Numbered from the stretch's first letter, positions 16,953 through 25,989 are shown. The stretch: 64,000 nt of DNA from Alkaliphilus sp. NP8 (GCA_015978205.1 JADWMM010000001.1:199712-263711), one strand, 5' to 3'. The notes: generated by a model from the letters alone, not told the origin. Program-made: numbers and translations.

Positions 16953-18479
16953 TTATTCATCTTTGTACACTTCAATTAACTTCTCATACCAGTACTTATT
17001 ATCCTCCGTTTTCCTGTGGCTATTAATAGGAATTACTTTTATTCCCCTAGTAGAACTCAATCGCAATTTTCTTTGATACTCTCTCTTGGCTGCATCAATA
17101 TTTGCTTCTCCATGCCTCGAATGATGTAATATTACTATTTCTTTCTGGTTTTCCTCGATTAACGACCTAAATATACCATTTATATGACCATCATCTGAGT
17201 TAAATCCATATCCTATTATACAAATTATATCTGATTGAACAAACTTATCATATAATTCAACATATCGTTTTGACATTGTTATGGAAGTAAGCGGTTTAAT
17301 ACCACTCTGAGTAAATAAAAATGGTACTGTTATATGAGCACTATCTTCTGTTGATACAATTTGATTTAAATAAGGGTCATACATATCATCTATGCACCCA
17401 TTAAGAAACTGCACTTCCTTGTCTAACACATCTTTTATAAACCTATTATAATTTGTAGTACCTATTGTATCTACGTCAAACACTTCTTCTAATTCAGCTA
17501 CATCATGGTAGTATCCAGGTCCATTTAAACATCTTTCTCTATGTTCATCTGCAATACTTGTAATATATCGTTTTACTGTGTTTAAAAATATAACTATCCT
17601 ACAAAATTTTGCCCAATCAGTCTTAGGGGAATATACATACCTCCAGTTGCTGTCAATTAATTCTTGATAGTCCAAAGCTTGAGATAATATATCCTCTAAA
17701 ATCATTTTTCCAAATTCTATAATAATAGTCTCGCTATCAGTAGAATTGTTTATTTCTTTACTCTCTGAATCTATGATATATTCTAATCCGTTAATACCTG
17801 CTCTTTTATAGTCTAGAGAAAACATTCCTCCCAAATCATCAAATATATCTATACTATCTATACTTCTCTCAAAAATCCCCTCATTTAGACACCTTATGAG
17901 ATTTTCTCCACAGGAACCTACTAGTAGTTCTAATATTGCTTTAATTGTTTTCTGTAAATTTGTTTTGAAATTATGATTTAACTCTTCATTATCTAGTACC
18001 TTTAATAGAGCTGAAAAATATTGACTTTCAAATAAACCATTATGGTTTCCTAGGAGGCCTGATAACCTAACATTTTGAGAGTAGATAACTTGCCCTACCT
18101 CTACACCTGATACATCTTGAAGTTTATCATCAATTTCTATACCTTCTGCTCTTAATTTATCAACTATTTTGCTAATACTCTCATCAAAATTGTTTAAATA
18201 ATATAGTATTTTACTTCCTTTGTTTTCAAGACTTCCCTTTACTAAAGACTCATAATGGGATTTTCCAAATGAAGATATGTTTTTACTCCAAAAATTTTCT
18301 GGCAACCATGTTGTAGCATAAAAAGATGTTCTGTCTAAACTATCTCTAGTACTTCTAAAGTTTTGTTTATCAATATTTGAATCCATTTTAAAAATATCTA
18401 GTGCAAATTTCCCCCCCGAAGGTAGTCCATAGGACATTTCAGCCCCTGCACCAAAAAATAAAGCTATTCTCTTTGACAT
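16953..18479 (-). CDS. SIR2-like domain protein (probable defence NADase/sensor)
   Basis: Protein of 508 aa with a SIR2-like Rossmann fold assembled from both ends: N-terminal IALFFGAGAEMSYGLPSGG (nucleotide loop, residues 4-22), then after a long helical insertion IGTTNYNRFIKD (about 345; TTNY is the family's conserved Asn motif) and ICIIGYGFNSDDGHINGIF (about 440). Bacterial SIR2-like proteins deplete NAD+ in anti-phage systems. The residue pair that is usually HG after TTNY appears as NG (VQFLNGCIDD), so the catalytic His may be replaced by Asn. It leads the HEPN-zinc gene. Ribosome binding site aaaggagat. Confidence 0.8.
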   Translation of the reverse strand: MSKRIALFFGAGAEMSYGLPSGGKFALDIFKMDSNIDKQNFRSTRDSLDRTSFYATTWLPENFWSKNISSFGKSHYESLVKGSLENKGSKILYYLNNFDESISKIVDKLRAEGIEIDDKLQDVSGVEVGQVIYSQNVRLSGLLGNHNGLFESQYFSALLKVLDNEELNHNFKTNLQKTIKAILELLVGSCGENLIRCLNEGIFERSIDSIDIFDDLGGMFSLDYKRAGINGLEYIIDSESKEINNSTDSETIIIEFGKMILEDILSQALDYQELIDSNWRYVYSPKTDWAKFCRIVIFLNTVKRYITSIADEHRERCLNGPGYYHDVAELEEVFDVDTIGTTNYNRFIKDVLDKEVQFLNGCIDDMYDPYLNQIVSTEDSAHITVPFLFTQSGIKPLTSITMSKRYVELYDKFVQSDIICIIGYGFNSDDGHINGIFRSLIEENQKEIVILHHSRHGEANIDAAKREYQRKLRLSSTRGIKVIPINSHRKTEDNKYWYEKLIEVYKDE

Positions 18480-18608
18480 GTTTTTATCTCCTTTCTCCTT
18501 ATTCTATATAGTCCTTCTTTAAAAATAATTATTCTAACATTGGTAATTGTTTTGCAATTATATATTTCGTCATAAATATATTTAATCCTACATAAATTTA
18601 CCAATTAT

Positions 18609-19097
18609 TTATATTTTTACTCTAAATCCAATAACATGCCCTAGCTCCTCTTGAAAAACAGGACAAGCCCCTCCTGACTTTTCATAAGAAAGGGCTTCTG
18701 CTAAAAAAGGTTGTTGAGTTTGTTCGGTGAAATTCATCTCTATTGTCTTTATCTTTTTATTTTCACCTAAGTTTATTCTTTTAATTACTAGGTGTAGTAA
18801 GGTTTTCATTTGCTCTGTGGGGGCATCCCTTAGAAGCTGTTCTAGCTGGCCCAACCTTGTCTTTACATCTTCTAGGGTAACCTGCTGACTTTGGTCATTG
18901 CCTAGCTCTAACTCTATGTCTGATTTCCTATGGTGCAGGGTGTCTAGTTCCTTATCTAAGTTTTGAAGGTGACTACTGAATATCTCTCTATTAATGGTAT
19001 CATCTTCATATATGGTAAAGTATTCCTTTTTATTATATTCAATTTTTAATTTTGATTTATTATTTTTTCTTAAAAAAAAGCAATATATTCTTTCCAC
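18609..19097 (-). pseudogene. large serine recombinase, C-terminal remnant
   Basis: Open frame of 162 aa matching only the distal part of a large serine recombinase: a coiled-coil region (INREIFSSHLQNLDKELDTLHHRKSDIELE; RLGQLEQLLRDAPTEQMKTLLHLVIKRI) and the terminal beta segment. The resolvase catalytic domain with its nucleophilic Ser and the Recombinase and zinc-ribbon domains are missing. The 5' edge meets the 3' end of the HEPN LA2681-like gene within 28 bp, so the front of the gene was deleted or replaced. Full-length family members (450-600 aa, including staphylococcal Ccr) drive site-specific integration. The starting GTG is an artefact of truncation. Confidence 0.8.
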
Positions 19098-19124
19098 CCA
19101 AGGGTACGTGATTCTATACGTTTT

Positions 19125-20657
19125 CTAATTTTTCCACTCATCATCATATTCATCTACCAGCAATGGTAAAAATGGATGTTCACGTTCAGGGTCATAGTAG
19201 AATCTGTTAAATTCCATATTAAATCCGCTCGCCATATAGAAAATCGCATTTCGTACTAATCTAAGTGTTTCATATGCTTTATCTTCTAAAGTCTCATAAC
19301 TAATAATGTACTCAAACTTGTTTTCCTCGATTTCTTTGATAAGAGGCTTATCATAATATTCTAGAACTCTAATATATCTATGCTCAATAACATTTCTTAA
19401 GAGTCTAATCTCTTTCATAGCTCCATTCTTTCTATCTAGGTCTTGACTAAGCCAATACAAAGCATTAAAAGGACTTTTTAATGCTATCTCTCTATCAATT
19501 TCTTTGTACCACTTATGAAAATTAATACGGTGAACTGGAATATCTTGACGGTGGAAGTGACAGCAGAACAAACCAATTTTATCTAGTACTGAAAAGGCTG
19601 TCTTCAGTGAATTCTTTAGCATCTCAGTTTTATAACCGATAGCAGGATAATCAAGAGTATTTACCAAGTAATTATGATTTTGTGATTCATGGTTGTTTCC
19701 AAAATTGTCCATATCATTAATTTGATACAGTAAGTATCTAGACATATTGTATTCTTGCTTAATAGTATTAAACCAAGCATAGTATTCCATGTTATACTCT
19801 TCTTCAAAGTATCCCATCCCCATATTTGGCATATGAATATTATCTATATTTCCATATGGATATATCACATTTATGTAGTTTAAAGATAAATGGTTTTTCG
19901 AGCACCAAACTTTATATTCTTCCTTAGCATCTTCACATATTTGCCAAGGTACAATATTACTTAGATTCTTATCAATAGAACGTTCAAAATAATGCTCCCA
20001 ATCATGAAATTGTTCCAAAACATCAAGTGGAATATAACTTTCCTCAGCATGGTCGATTACATTGCTAAGTTCTTTTAGTCCCTTGTCTAGCAAAAATCTC
20101 ATTACTGATTCATCAGTTGTTCGAGTAGCCAATGACATATGTTTAATAGCAAGATTAGCTCTTGCCATAGGAAATCCTTTAACTATCTTATTGTAATCTT
20201 TTAGCGCCTGTGCTGACTCTGCTACCCTTCCCATCTCAAGTAAAATATTTGCATAGTTAACATATACCTGTGAAGTGTATATGTTTATTATATCAGTCCC
20301 TGAATTAATTAAACTCATAGCTTCTCTATACTCATTTATACGTTCGAAGTAATTGTTATACTCAAAATCATCATAAGTTTTATAAGGTTTCACTGATTGT
20401 GAATTTTCTTTCATGTGGTTAAAATTCTTTAGTGCTAGTCTTTTTACTATCGCTAAATAGTTGGCATGAGTATAAAAGTATATTATTTTTTCATCATTGT
20501 TAAGTTCCTGAAGGTCTACTCCAGCAAATTTACTTTCAATACTTTCTATTAAGCTTAACTCGATATCCTCAAACTTTTTTTCACTGTCTACTAATTGAAT
20601 ATCAAATTGGTCAACTAGCTGCCCTATTTCATATAGAAAGTCGATTATATTATCCAA
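19125..20657 (-). CDS. LA2681-like HEPN-domain protein with TPR-like N-terminus
   Basis: Protein of 510 aa. The N-terminal ~200 residues are helical and TPR-like (VYVNYANILLEMGRVAESAQALKDYNKIVKG). The C-terminal half resembles the LA2681-type HEPN domain, with the RNxxxH signature in LLRNVIEHRYIRVLE at about residue 425. Such proteins are predicted RNases and occur singly in accessory regions. It is the first gene after rlmH, on the same strand, and starts at TTG behind a strong GGGGGG ribosome binding site. Together with the SIR2-HEPN pair it gives the island a defence character. Function is inferred. Confidence 0.7.
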   Translation of the reverse strand: MDNIIDFLYEIGQLVDQFDIQLVDSEKKFEDIELSLIESIESKFAGVDLQELNNDEKIIYFYTHANYLAIVKRLALKNFNHMKENSQSVKPYKTYDDFEYNNYFERINEYREAMSLINSGTDIINIYTSQVYVNYANILLEMGRVAESAQALKDYNKIVKGFPMARANLAIKHMSLATRTTDESVMRFLLDKGLKELSNVIDHAEESYIPLDVLEQFHDWEHYFERSIDKNLSNIVPWQICEDAKEEYKVWCSKNHLSLNYINVIYPYGNIDNIHMPNMGMGYFEEEYNMEYYAWFNTIKQEYNMSRYLLYQINDMDNFGNNHESQNHNYLVNTLDYPAIGYKTEMLKNSLKTAFSVLDKIGLFCCHFHRQDIPVHRINFHKWYKEIDREIALKSPFNALYWLSQDLDRKNGAMKEIRLLRNVIEHRYIRVLEYYDKPLIKEIEENKFEYIISYETLEDKAYETLRLVRNAIFYMASGFNMEFNRFYYDPEREHPFLPLLVDEYDDEWKN

Positions 20658-20677
20658 TATAGTACCCCCCTATGCTT

Positions 20678-20698
20678 TAGTGTTTTTAAACACTATAG
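20678..20698 (-). terminator. weak hairpin after rlmH
   Basis: Inverted repeat tagtgttt-aa-aacacta between rlmH and the LA2681-like gene. It has no strong T tract, so read-through from rlmH is possible. Confidence 0.35.
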
Positions 20699-20710
20699 AG
20701 AAAACCTCCT

Positions 20711-20731
20711 TTATTTATGATACGGTTCACC
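20711..20731 (-). repeat. rlmH 3'-end att-like sequence (site 3, attB position)
   Basis: The last seven codons of rlmH, ggtgaaccgtatcataaataa. The staphylococcal SCC insertion site occupies the same codons of the homologous gene (GAAGC-TATCATAAATGA type). Two further copies lie to the left in the same orientation. Confidence 0.7.
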
Positions 20732-21190
20732 CTTCATTATCCTAAATCCTCTATATATTTGCTCAAGTAGTATTAGTTTCATTAACTGATGCGGAAAGGT
20801 CATTTTAGAAAAGCATAATTTATAATCTGCTCGCTTTAAAACTTTATCACTTAACCCTAATGAACCTCCTATTATTAATATAATATTACTATTACCGGTT
20901 ACACCTAAATTTTCAAGTTTATCTGCTAGTTCTTCAGAAGAAAGCATTTTTCCTTTAAGGTCTAGTGCAATAACATAAGCACCATCCTTTACGTGCTTTA
21001 GTATTCCTTCTCCTTCTTTATTCTTAACTATCTCTTCTTCTGCACTACTTAAATTTTCTGGTGCTTTTTCATCTGGAACTTCTATTATTTTAAGCTTTGA
21101 ATATCTAGATAGTCTTTTACTATATTCGTTTATACCTAATTTTAAATATTTTTCTTTTAATTTTCCTACACTTATTAATGTTATGTTCAT
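20711..21190 (-). CDS. rlmH: 23S rRNA (pseudouridine1915-N3)-methyltransferase
   Basis: SPOUT-class methyltransferase of 159 aa that methylates pseudouridine 1915 in helix 69 of 23S rRNA, using S-adenosylmethionine on assembled ribosomes. The family is recognised by the start [16 protein letters not shown], the knot region [38 protein letters not shown] and the end [28 protein letters not shown]. Intact and full length. Its 3' end is the proposed integration site of the neighbouring island, whose insertion keeps the C-terminal residues unchanged. Confidence 0.97.
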   Translation of the reverse strand: MNITLISVGKLKEKYLKLGINEYSKRLSRYSKLKIIEVPDEKAPENLSSAEEEIVKNKEGEGILKHVKDGAYVIALDLKGKMLSSEELADKLENLGVTGNSNIILIIGGSLGLSDKVLKRADYKLCFSKMTFPHQLMKLILLEQIYRGFRIMKGEPYHK

Positions 21191-21230
21191 ATATCCACTT
21201 CCTTTGGTCGCATAAATTGGATTAGGTCAT

Positions 21231-21256
21231 AAAAAAAGTCGAGAATATCTCGACTA
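21231..21256 (-). terminator. intrinsic terminator
   Basis: Minus-strand agtcgagatattctcgact followed by TTTTTTT. It overlaps the stop codon of the CxxH/CxxC gene and separates it from rlmH. Confidence 0.85.
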
Positions 21257-21421
21257 TACTACTAAGTATTTAGGTAAGTTTTTGCATAAATCACAGTTCT
21301 TAGGAGCCATCCAATCAGTAAAGGATATTTTTCCAAGTTCATATATATCTGGAGGCTGTTCATACACATCAACAAAGTTTTCTATAGCATCTTCTAAATG
21401 TTCTTCACATACAACATACAT
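21254..21421 (-). CDS. CxxH/CxxC small protein (BA_5709 family)
   Basis: Protein of 55 aa, too short for the ORF track. It begins MYVVCEEHLEDAIENFVDVYE and ends APKNCDLCKNLPKYLVV, giving the paired CxxH and CxxC motifs of the TIGR04129 family, probably a zinc knuckle. This family is habitually encoded beside rlmH in Firmicutes, as here. Function unknown. The region 21422-21596 upstream holds no gene I can support. Confidence 0.85.
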   Translation of the reverse strand: MYVVCEEHLEDAIENFVDVYEQPPDIYELGKISFTDWMAPKNCDLCKNLPKYLVV

Positions 21422-21596
21422 TTATAATCAGCTCCATCTCAGTCAAATTTTAGAGTCTTCCTTGGTTTGTTTAATATATATTATTTACCAAATCAATCTA
21501 TTAATTCATTTAATAAGGTTATTTCCAGCCGATTTAATACCATTTTAATTATATAGTATATTTCTGATTATTTCAATAAATTACTAACGAAAAACA

Positions 21597-21622
21597 AAAC
21601 CCAGGCCATTTGGCCTAGGTTA
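21597..21622 (-). terminator. intrinsic terminator after htrA
   Basis: Minus-strand aacctaggccaaatggcctgggtt followed by ttgttttt. It starts at the htrA stop codon and ends the wal operon transcript. Confidence 0.85.
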
Positions 21623-22765
21623 TTATTTAAAAACTACATCTATTTCTACTTCTTTATCATTACGTAATACAGTTACAGTTGTCTCGTCTCCAGGTCTATA
21701 CTTGTAAATAGATCTTGTTAAACTACTCATATTAGTTATTTCATCGTCGCCTAACTTTAAAATAATATCTCCTGGATTTATCCCATATTCTAAAGCAGTA
21801 GAATCTTCTGTAACTCTAAAAACATATACTCCTTCATCTACAGGTAGCTTCATTCCAGTAGCTGCTTCGAAGGAATCTACATCTATACCTTGTATACCTA
21901 AATAAACTCTTGTAAATTCACCATTCTCTATAAATTGGTCTACTATAGGCTTTGCTATATTAATTGGAATGGCAAAACCTAAACCTTCTCCAGAACTTAC
22001 CTTTGCAGTATTTATTCCTATTACTTCTCCCTTTGCATTAAGCAGTGGCCCTCCACTGTTTCCAGGGTTAATAGATGCATCTGTCTGTATAAGGTTTTCA
22101 ATAGATCCACCATTACCTACATTTATAGTTCTATTAAGTCCACTTATAACTCCTTGAGTCAACGTTCTCTCAAAAGTTAATCCTAAAGGATTACCTATGG
22201 CAATTGCGATTTCGCCAACTTCTGTTTCATCACTGTTACCAAGCTCTGCAGCCTTAAGGTTATCTCCTTCTACTTTTATAACAGCAAGATCTAAACTTGT
22301 TTCATGCCATAAAACCTCTGCTTCAAGCTGTCTTCCATCATTAAGTAACACTTTTATTTCTTCAGCATTTCCATCCCCAATTACATGGGAATTTGTTAAA
22401 ATATATCCTCTAGAATCTATTATTACTCCTGTACCTACGCCTGGAACTTCTTGTACACCATAAAACCAGTTTCTCTGAAGTTCAACAGTTGTAATACCTA
22501 CTACTGATGGCATTACTTTCTGAGCTACAGCCGAATAAACAGTTAAGTCCTCACTGGGATTTATAGTTATTTCCTGCCCACTATTACCTAAAGCTATTCC
22601 TCGCATATTTAATATCTCAGGTAGAAAATTATAAACTGTTCCAAAAGTAATTGCACTACCTAGTATAGCTCCTATTAAAACCATACTTATCAATTTAAAC
22701 CCACTATTTTCTTTAACATCATTAGGTTCTTTTTCTTCTGGATTATTACTATTAAAATTATCCAA
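21623..22765 (-). CDS. htrA: HtrA-like serine protease with PDZ domain
   Basis: Membrane-anchored S1C protease/chaperone of 380 aa that degrades misfolded proteins at the cell surface. A cytoplasmic tail is followed by one helix (residues 24-50), a trypsin-like domain and one PDZ domain (~285-378). The triad is His in ILTNSHVIG, Asp in SLDLAVIKV and Ser in NPGNSGGPLL. In Bacillus the corresponding gene (yycK/yyxA) also closes the walRK operon. The walJ stop lies 35 bp upstream. Confidence 0.95.
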   Translation of the reverse strand: MDNFNSNNPEEKEPNDVKENSGFKLISMVLIGAILGSAITFGTVYNFLPEILNMRGIALGNSGQEITINPSEDLTVYSAVAQKVMPSVVGITTVELQRNWFYGVQEVPGVGTGVIIDSRGYILTNSHVIGDGNAEEIKVLLNDGRQLEAEVLWHETSLDLAVIKVEGDNLKAAELGNSDETEVGEIAIAIGNPLGLTFERTLTQGVISGLNRTINVGNGGSIENLIQTDASINPGNSGGPLLNAKGEVIGINTAKVSSGEGLGFAIPINIAKPIVDQFIENGEFTRVYLGIQGIDVDSFEAATGMKLPVDEGVYVFRVTEDSTALEYGINPGDIILKLGDDEITNMSSLTRSIYKYRPGDETTVTVLRNDKEVEIDVVFK

Positions 22766-22800
22766 TCTAATCGACCTCCATAAATTGTATTGTTAATAGT

Positions 22801-23595
22801 TTAAAATTGATATATATTACTTACCCTATCTCGATGTATTAAATCTAATTTTATATCTTTTCCTACAGTGATTTTTTGACTTCCTAATATGCCTTCTATA
22901 GTTGCAATAGCCAGTTCTGGAAAATTATTCTCCTTACTTAAGTGAGCCAATAACACAGACTTTACATTTCTACTTACTAAATCTACTATAGCATTGCCTG
23001 CTGCCTCATTAGATAAATGACCTACATTAGAAAGCACTCTTCTTTTTAAACTATATGGGTATCTACCTGCTTTTAACATCTCTTCATCATGGTTTGATTC
23101 TAATATAACAAGATTAGAATCTTTAATTTCTTCTAATATATCTTCATTAATATAACCTAAATCTGTAGTTATACTTACTTTAATATTATTTTTTTTAATA
23201 CTAAACCCTACAGGGTCCTCTGCATCATGTGAAATACTATACGGTTTAATGTGAAAATCTCCAATTAAAAAATTTTCATTCGATGTAAAGTATTTAATAT
23301 TTTCATCACTTATATTTCCAATTTTAGACCTCATACCATTCCACGTTCCAATGTTAGCATAAATAGGAATATTATATCTTCTAGATAATATTCCTACACC
23401 ACATATATGGTCAGTATGTTCATGACTTACTAATATACCAGATAATTTTTTAGGATCTACGTCAATTTCTTTTAATTTAGTTTCTATTTTTTTACCACTT
23501 AAACCTGCATCTATTAATAAATATTTTTCATTATCATTTATTAGATGACAATTACCACTACTACCACTAGCCAAAGAACAAAAATTCATTGTCAT
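22801..23595 (-). CDS. walJ: metallo-beta-lactamase-fold hydrolase WalJ/YycJ
   Basis: Metal-dependent hydrolase of 264 aa, the conserved wal-operon member linked to cell-wall/DNA-replication coordination and described as a 5'-3' DNA exonuclease. Metal ligands are seen in SHEHTDH (HxHxDH, ~60), SHDAEDPVGF and later His/Asp residues (ITTDLGY; LLAHLSKENN). The N-terminal FCSLASGSSGNCHLI is diagnostic. It begins 2 bp after the murA stop, so the two are coupled. An alternative Met lies two codons downstream. Confidence 0.94.
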   Translation of the reverse strand: MTMNFCSLASGSSGNCHLINDNEKYLLIDAGLSGKKIETKLKEIDVDPKKLSGILVSHEHTDHICGVGILSRRYNIPIYANIGTWNGMRSKIGNISDENIKYFTSNENFLIGDFHIKPYSISHDAEDPVGFSIKKNNIKVSITTDLGYINEDILEEIKDSNLVILESNHDEEMLKAGRYPYSLKRRVLSNVGHLSNEAAGNAIVDLVSRNVKSVLLAHLSKENNFPELAIATIEGILGSQKITVGKDIKLDLIHRDRVSNIYQF

Positions 23596-23597
23596 AT

Positions 23598-24857
23598 TTA
23601 TTCCCGGTCCTCTCTTCTCACATTTGCTCCTAAGCCTATTAATTTAGCTTCTAAATCTTCATATCCTCTGTCTATATACTGTACATTTTCTATTTCTGTT
23701 TCGCCTTCTGCCATTAAGCCAGCAATTACTAAAGAAGCTCCTGCTCTTAAGTCTGATGCTGATACCGTGGCGCTTGTTAACCCTTTAACTCCTTCTATAA
23801 CAGCTATTCTTCCTTCCACTTTAATATTTGCACCCATTCTTTTTAATTCGTCTACATGCTTGAATCGTCCTTCAAATATTGTTTCTGCTACAATACCCGT
23901 TCCTCTTGCTGTAGTTAAAAGACTGCTCATTGGCTGCTGTAAATCTGTTGGAAATCCTGGATATACTAAAGTTTTTATACTGATATTTTTTAATTCCTTA
24001 GACGATACGATCCTAATAGAATCTCCATTCTCAGTAACTTTAACTCCCATTTCTTTAAGTTTTGCTGTTATAGCTTCTAAGTGCTTAGGAATAACGTTAT
24101 CTATTATTACATCGCCTCCAGCAGCTGCTGCTGCTATCATATATGTTCCAGCTTCTATTTGATCTGGAATAACTGAATGGTTACATCCTCCAAGTTTTTC
24201 TACACCTTTAATTTTTATTATATCCGTACCTGCACCTTTAACATTCGCACCCATGCAATTTAAGAAATTTGCCATATCTACTATATGTGGCTCTTTAGCA
24301 GCATTTTCTATTATAGTTGTACCTTCAGCCATAACTGCAGCTAACATTATATTAATAGTAGCTCCAACACTGACTACATCTAAATATATCTCTGCCCCTA
24401 CTAGCTTTTCTGCTTCTGCTGATATTATTCCATGCTCTACAGTTACCTTTGCACCTAAAGCTTCAAATCCTTTTATATGTTGATCTATAGGTCTACTTCC
24501 AATAGAGCAACCTCCTGGATATGCTACTTTAGCCTTTTTAAACCTACCTAGGGCTGCCCCTAATAAGTAATAAGAAGCTCTTAGCTCTTTAGCTTGCTCA
24601 TAGCTTGCATAACAGCCTTCCATTTTAGTTGTATCTATTTCTAAAGTATTAGAGTCTAGTTCTTTCACATCGGCTCCTAATTCTGAAAGTAACTCTGCTA
24701 ATATTTGAACGTCACTAATGTGTGGCAAATTATCTATAACACATTTATCTCCTGCTAATACTGTAGCTGGTAAAATTGCTACAGCTGAATTTTTAAATCC
24801 ACTTATTTTAACTTTTCCTTTAAGTTTTTGTCCACCTTTAATTATTAGTTTCTCCAT
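23598..24857 (-). CDS. murA: UDP-N-acetylglucosamine 1-carboxyvinyltransferase
   Basis: First committed enzyme of peptidoglycan synthesis (419 aa): transfers enolpyruvate from PEP to UDP-GlcNAc. The catalytic cysteine, the fosfomycin target, is in [16 protein letters not shown] at about residue 115. [16 protein letters not shown] near the N-terminus and [21 protein letters not shown] near the C-terminus are standard. It sits inside the wal cluster between walI and walJ, an unusual but sensible place for a cell-wall gene. No strong Shine-Dalgarno is visible, and a terminator separates it from walI. Confidence 0.95.
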   Translation of the reverse strand: MEKLIIKGGQKLKGKVKISGFKNSAVAILPATVLAGDKCVIDNLPHISDVQILAELLSELGADVKELDSNTLEIDTTKMEGCYASYEQAKELRASYYLLGAALGRFKKAKVAYPGGCSIGSRPIDQHIKGFEALGAKVTVEHGIISAEAEKLVGAEIYLDVVSVGATINIMLAAVMAEGTTIIENAAKEPHIVDMANFLNCMGANVKGAGTDIIKIKGVEKLGGCNHSVIPDQIEAGTYMIAAAAAGGDVIIDNVIPKHLEAITAKLKEMGVKVTENGDSIRIVSSKELKNISIKTLVYPGFPTDLQQPMSSLLTTARGTGIVAETIFEGRFKHVDELKRMGANIKVEGRIAVIEGVKGLTSATVSASDLRAGASLVIAGLMAEGETEIENVQYIDRGYEDLEAKLIGLGANVRREDRE

Positions 24858-25000
24858 ATATTTACTGACGAATGCCAGCTATTCACCATCCTTTATCCAG
24901 TTCTGTTTTTTTAACTAACTGTAATTAATATATAATTATATCATTTATTTAGTCTTTTATTAAGTTTTTGTAGTCTAAAAGTATATTTTTGTATTTAATA

Positions 25001-25033
25001 AAAAAAAGAAAAAGCTATATATAACTTTTTCTT
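25001..25033 (-). terminator. intrinsic terminator after walI
   Basis: Minus-strand gaaaaagttatatatagctttttc followed by a T tract. It separates walI from murA. Confidence 0.7.
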
Positions 25034-25073
25034 CATTATAACAAAAATTCCTTTTAAATTATATCAAATAGTA

Positions 25074-25973
25074 TTAATTTTTATATGCTTCTATATAGTA
25101 TGTTTTTCCATTCCCTATTGTGATCTTCCAAGAAGGAAAAGCTGTACCAGATTCTATAGATTTCCAGTCGGAGCCCATATAAGACTCTGGACTAAAATAG
25201 TAGCCTAGCTCCACATTCTTTATAATTATAGGTGTATCATTCTCTGAAAAAATTGAATTCATTGCTCTCATAAGAGCTTCCGTTGCTGGAATAACTTGCC
25301 TTTTATTCTCGTTTGTTTTTTCATGCTCTAAAAGCATTGTTTCCAAGCCTACTACACCTCTATTATTTACATATACATATATATAGCTATCTCCTAAAAA
25401 TTTATCGTCATATGTTTGATTATAAATTAGCTTGTATACCTGTTCACCTTCAAATCCATTTTCTCTGCCGTAATAAATTTGATCTAATTTGATATTCTCC
25501 TTCAGTAAATTGACATCTTTTAAAAAGTTATTGCTTATTTTTATAACTTCATCTTCATCTATAAAATGACTAGTTCTATCATTACTCATATTTTTATATT
25601 TTAATCTTTTATTACCATATATAATAAGTTCTTTTTCTCCATATTTAAATATTTCTTTGTTTAAACCTAAATATGGAGTACTTTCAGTTTCTTTTTTATA
25701 GTCTTTACCTAATAAACTTTCAGCAATGCTATCGGAATCAAAAGTTTTATATTTAACTCCTAATATAGGTAAAGAAATAATTTCTCTAGGTATATCCGCT
25801 TCTAACTTTATATCACTATCCTCTAAATATTGTTCTACATTAGAAACATACTCGTCATTAATTAGTGCAGTTTGTTCCTGATCGAATAATCTGCTTTGTA
25901 TATTGTAAATTAAAAAAACATTTGTAACTATAAAACCAATAATAAGTATGTTTTTTGCTTTAGACCAGTCCAT
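25074..25973 (-). CDS. walI: YycI/WalI regulatory protein
   Basis: Accessory regulator of the WalK kinase (299 aa): a short cytoplasmic N-terminus, one membrane helix (SKAKNILIIGFIVTNVFLIYNI, residues 3-24) and a large extracytoplasmic domain ending in WKITIGNGKTYYIEAY. YycI and YycH form a membrane complex with WalK that tunes its activity in bacilli. It begins 16 bp after walH, and the C-terminal WKI...YY end resembles the end of WalH, as known for this structurally related pair. Confidence 0.9.
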   Translation of the reverse strand: MDWSKAKNILIIGFIVTNVFLIYNIQSRLFDQEQTALINDEYVSNVEQYLEDSDIKLEADIPREIISLPILGVKYKTFDSDSIAESLLGKDYKKETESTPYLGLNKEIFKYGEKELIIYGNKRLKYKNMSNDRTSHFIDEDEVIKISNNFLKDVNLLKENIKLDQIYYGRENGFEGEQVYKLIYNQTYDDKFLGDSYIYVYVNNRGVVGLETMLLEHEKTNENKRQVIPATEALMRAMNSIFSENDTPIIIKNVELGYYFSPESYMGSDWKSIESGTAFPSWKITIGNGKTYYIEAYKN

Positions 25974-25989
25974 TGGATTTCACCATCCA

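Larger units (their letters stand above)
11885..20731 (-). mobile_element. SCC-like composite genomic island at the rlmH 3' end
   Basis: Region bounded by the rlmH 3' end (20711-20731) and two further same-orientation copies of its last seven codons (15650-15670 and 11885-11905). It holds a 5'-truncated large serine recombinase, SIR2-like and HEPN genes, a MerR pseudogene and other accessory genes. In staphylococci, SCC elements integrate at the same rlmH position through large serine recombinases and leave direct repeats of the rlmH end. The two internal intervals (about 5.1 and 3.8 kb) suggest two tandem elements. With only a recombinase remnant visible, it is probably no longer self-mobile. 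Boundaries are seen in sequence; the mechanism is inferred from the staphylococcal analogy. Confidence 0.65.
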
